Part shown: positions 62,401 to 64,000 of the stretch, one piece after another
Position numbering within the stretch: position 1 is the stretch's first letter
Layout of the letters: every line of letters starts with the position of its first letter
From: Luscinia megarhynchos
Taxonomy: Eukaryota; Chordata; Aves; Passeriformes; Turdidae
Assembly: GCA_034336665.1 (NCBI GenBank)
Contig: JAPFBE010000003.1
Coordinates: 65,887,352-65,951,351, forward strand
DNA: 64,000 bases
Direction: 5' to 3'
The notes under the pieces: model-generated
The model's input: the letters and a program-made list of their open reading frames with translations, nothing else
What the model was told of the DNA's origin: nothing
Database searches by the model: none
Position numbers and translations under genes: made by a program

Positions 62401-63975
62401 AATTCTGATTTTCTCTTGACTCCTTATTTTCATTTATTCTATACTGCTCTTGAAATGAGTCTCTTCTATGCAACTGCCATAGCCACTGCTGTGGACAGTC
62501 ATGTTCTGTAACAGGCATCTTCCTGGGAACTAAAGAGATTGTGTTACAAGGAGATGTCCCTTTGCAGTGAAGATTTTCAAGTGGTCTGCACTTTAAGTTC
62601 CTAGCCTCCTTTATGTTCGTTTAATTAGCCACTAAAAACAATATTACTTGCTATATTTCATATCTCTTCTCCAAAACAAAAAAGGCAAAATCTTAATATG
62701 TGCAATTATGAGGTTTATGTGTTTGGTTTTTTAACTAAAATTAAGCATAATTATTAAAATTGGGCAGTAAATAGCCTTAACAACCTGCTTTGATGATCAC
62801 AATTAGTGTCTTCCAAAGTATTACTGCACGAGTATTGTGTTTGTTCAGTATTTTGAACTTCTCCAGCAAAGCTAATTTATTCTGAATACCAAACCAGTAA
62901 GATTTACTAATTGTTTTCCATGCAAAACTGTTAAGATAGCCGTGGGTTTTTTTACAGCCCTGTAAGAATCTCAAAACAAATTGAGAAGACTCTCAAGGGT
63001 GACATATTTAGCTGCATAATGTCAGCTATTAGATAAAGGCAGTGACAAGGATAGTGCAGTTAAATACCTACTCTCTAATTACATTCCCTGGGAAAATTAG
63101 AAGTATAGAAAACACAAAAGTTATTACAGTAATGTACAAATTTAATGCTCTTGATTACTTATATTAAATAACCTTTCTGATGAAACAAGATCCTTAGACT
63201 AGACCTCTCTCTTTGGCTCCTAGGAAAATTTGAAGGCAAGCTACACATAGGTCTTCTCAGGAAAAGAATTTCACTCTTTCTAAGTATACTTTTGCCTTCA
63301 AAGTGTATAAACTAGTCATAAAATATATACACTGCTTAGACACTATGTGATATGCTCAATATGCCTTGTTCTATAAGTTAGCATAGAGCTTGCATTATAG
63401 TATCTTCAGAATAATAATATTAAAAAGCTAAACATTGCAAATATCTTTTTAAAAATCCCATTTTGCTAATTTCCTAGGAGAACACTTGGTGTTAAATTAT
63501 CCCTGGTACCACATATATAAATCTTTCAAAATATCAAATGCATGTTACATAAACAGCTCATAGTTATTATTCTACTAACAGTTACTATATGATGCTATTA
63601 TTAAAATATTATTAAACTATTATACTCTTGTTTCACTCTTATGCCAAAGAAATAAAATCTGTAATGTGTTGCACAGAAACAAAACCAATCTTTCAGGTAG
63701 ATGTCTGAGAATTGTAACTGATTTTTGTTGCATTATTGTAAAAAAACGCTGTAGAAAAATCAACAGAAATCACTAGTGGCACTGTTTAACATATCCTGAC
63801 TTGTGGAGTCTTTCTGTATTGACCTTTTCTTTTATGTTTCGTAGTTTTCCCTTGTAACAGCAGAAGAACAAGGTCTGTAATTGTAATTAGATCAATCTGA
63901 CAATGAGTCACTCTCTGGCAGCTAAAGAGGAATTGGGAGAAAAATAATCTAATCTTAAACATGAGTGGTATTTGC
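56416..63975. other. Intron-like or 3' DNA, nothing recognised
   Basis: 7.5 kb without an exon, RNA gene or clear transposon. Notably absent is the SAM-domain exon expected next in the RhoGAP chain. Minus-strand frames (58034-58372, 61256-61501, 60912-61127) are unsupported. Confidence 0.45.
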
Positions 63976-63999
63976 TGGAGGGAAGGGAGGAAGGGAGGG
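63976..63999 (+). repeat. GGAA/GGGA-rich simple repeat at window edge
   Basis: Purine-only run of GGGAA and GGGAGG units that may continue past the window. Confidence 0.8.
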
Positions 64000-64000
64000 C

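Noticed and set aside
34484..64000. Search for the SAM, RhoGAP or START exons
   Set aside because: No EAKEACDWLRA-type SAM sequence or other family exon was found, so the intron probably runs past the window.
1..64000. CRISPR arrays, operons, rRNA or tRNA genes
   Set aside because: No regularly spaced direct repeats, no tRNA A/B-box pair with a foldable cloverleaf, and no rRNA-like sequence were noticed. The DNA is vertebrate nuclear in character.

Overview
This is vertebrate nuclear DNA, most likely from a bird and probably a songbird. It is AT-rich and gene-poor. It has one sharp CpG island and sparse spliceosomal exons. Nearly every recognisable interspersed repeat is an avian-type CR1 LINE fragment, and one is an LTR-type repeat of a kind I associate with songbird genomes. 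There is no prokaryotic gene organisation: no operons, ribosome binding sites, CRISPR array or rRNA. Almost all open reading frames of 60-130 codons are chance frames in introns or decayed CR1 reading frames.

The window appears to cover the 5' part of one large plus-strand gene of the DLC1/STARD13/STARD8 family (RhoGAP proteins with SAM and START domains). STARD13 is the most likely paralogue. Three exons fit a single chain with consistent phase-0 joins: a 251-codon amino-terminal exon (2951-3703), a 49-codon exon (30815-30961) and a 45-codon exon (34349-34483). The last two resemble the part of the long DLC1 isoform just upstream of its SAM domain. They share the pattern DSM..L(M)KL(E/D)QL..DIE(E/N)ALS...SPS.TP..RH and, further on, LP....SG.(R/K)PKT. 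The SAM, RhoGAP and START exons are not in the window. The 3' part of the window (34484-64000) is therefore probably a very long intron.

Layout: 1-2792 is 5' flank or upstream intron with one CR1 tail. 2951-3703 is the long amino-terminal coding exon. 3704-30814 would be intron for the long isoform. It holds CR1 fragments (two of them head to head at 8.1-9.5 kb) and a CpG island at about 19.4-20.25 kb. The island looks like an internal promoter, with CTCF-, YY1- and CRE-like motifs and a 10-bp tandem array. A second, speculative alternative first exon lies at 29698-29865. 30815-34483 holds two short exons. 34484-64000 is intron-like DNA with a minus-strand LTR-like repeat (about 40.7-41.2 kb), an old CR1 (53.7-54.1 kb), a younger CR1 tail (56.2-56.4 kb) and a GC-rich block of unknown nature (44.9-45.2 kb).

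I see no novel defence, mobile or biosynthetic system. The most interesting points are the multi-promoter architecture of the RhoGAP gene, its poorly recognisable 251-residue amino terminus, and the motif content and orientation in the CpG island.
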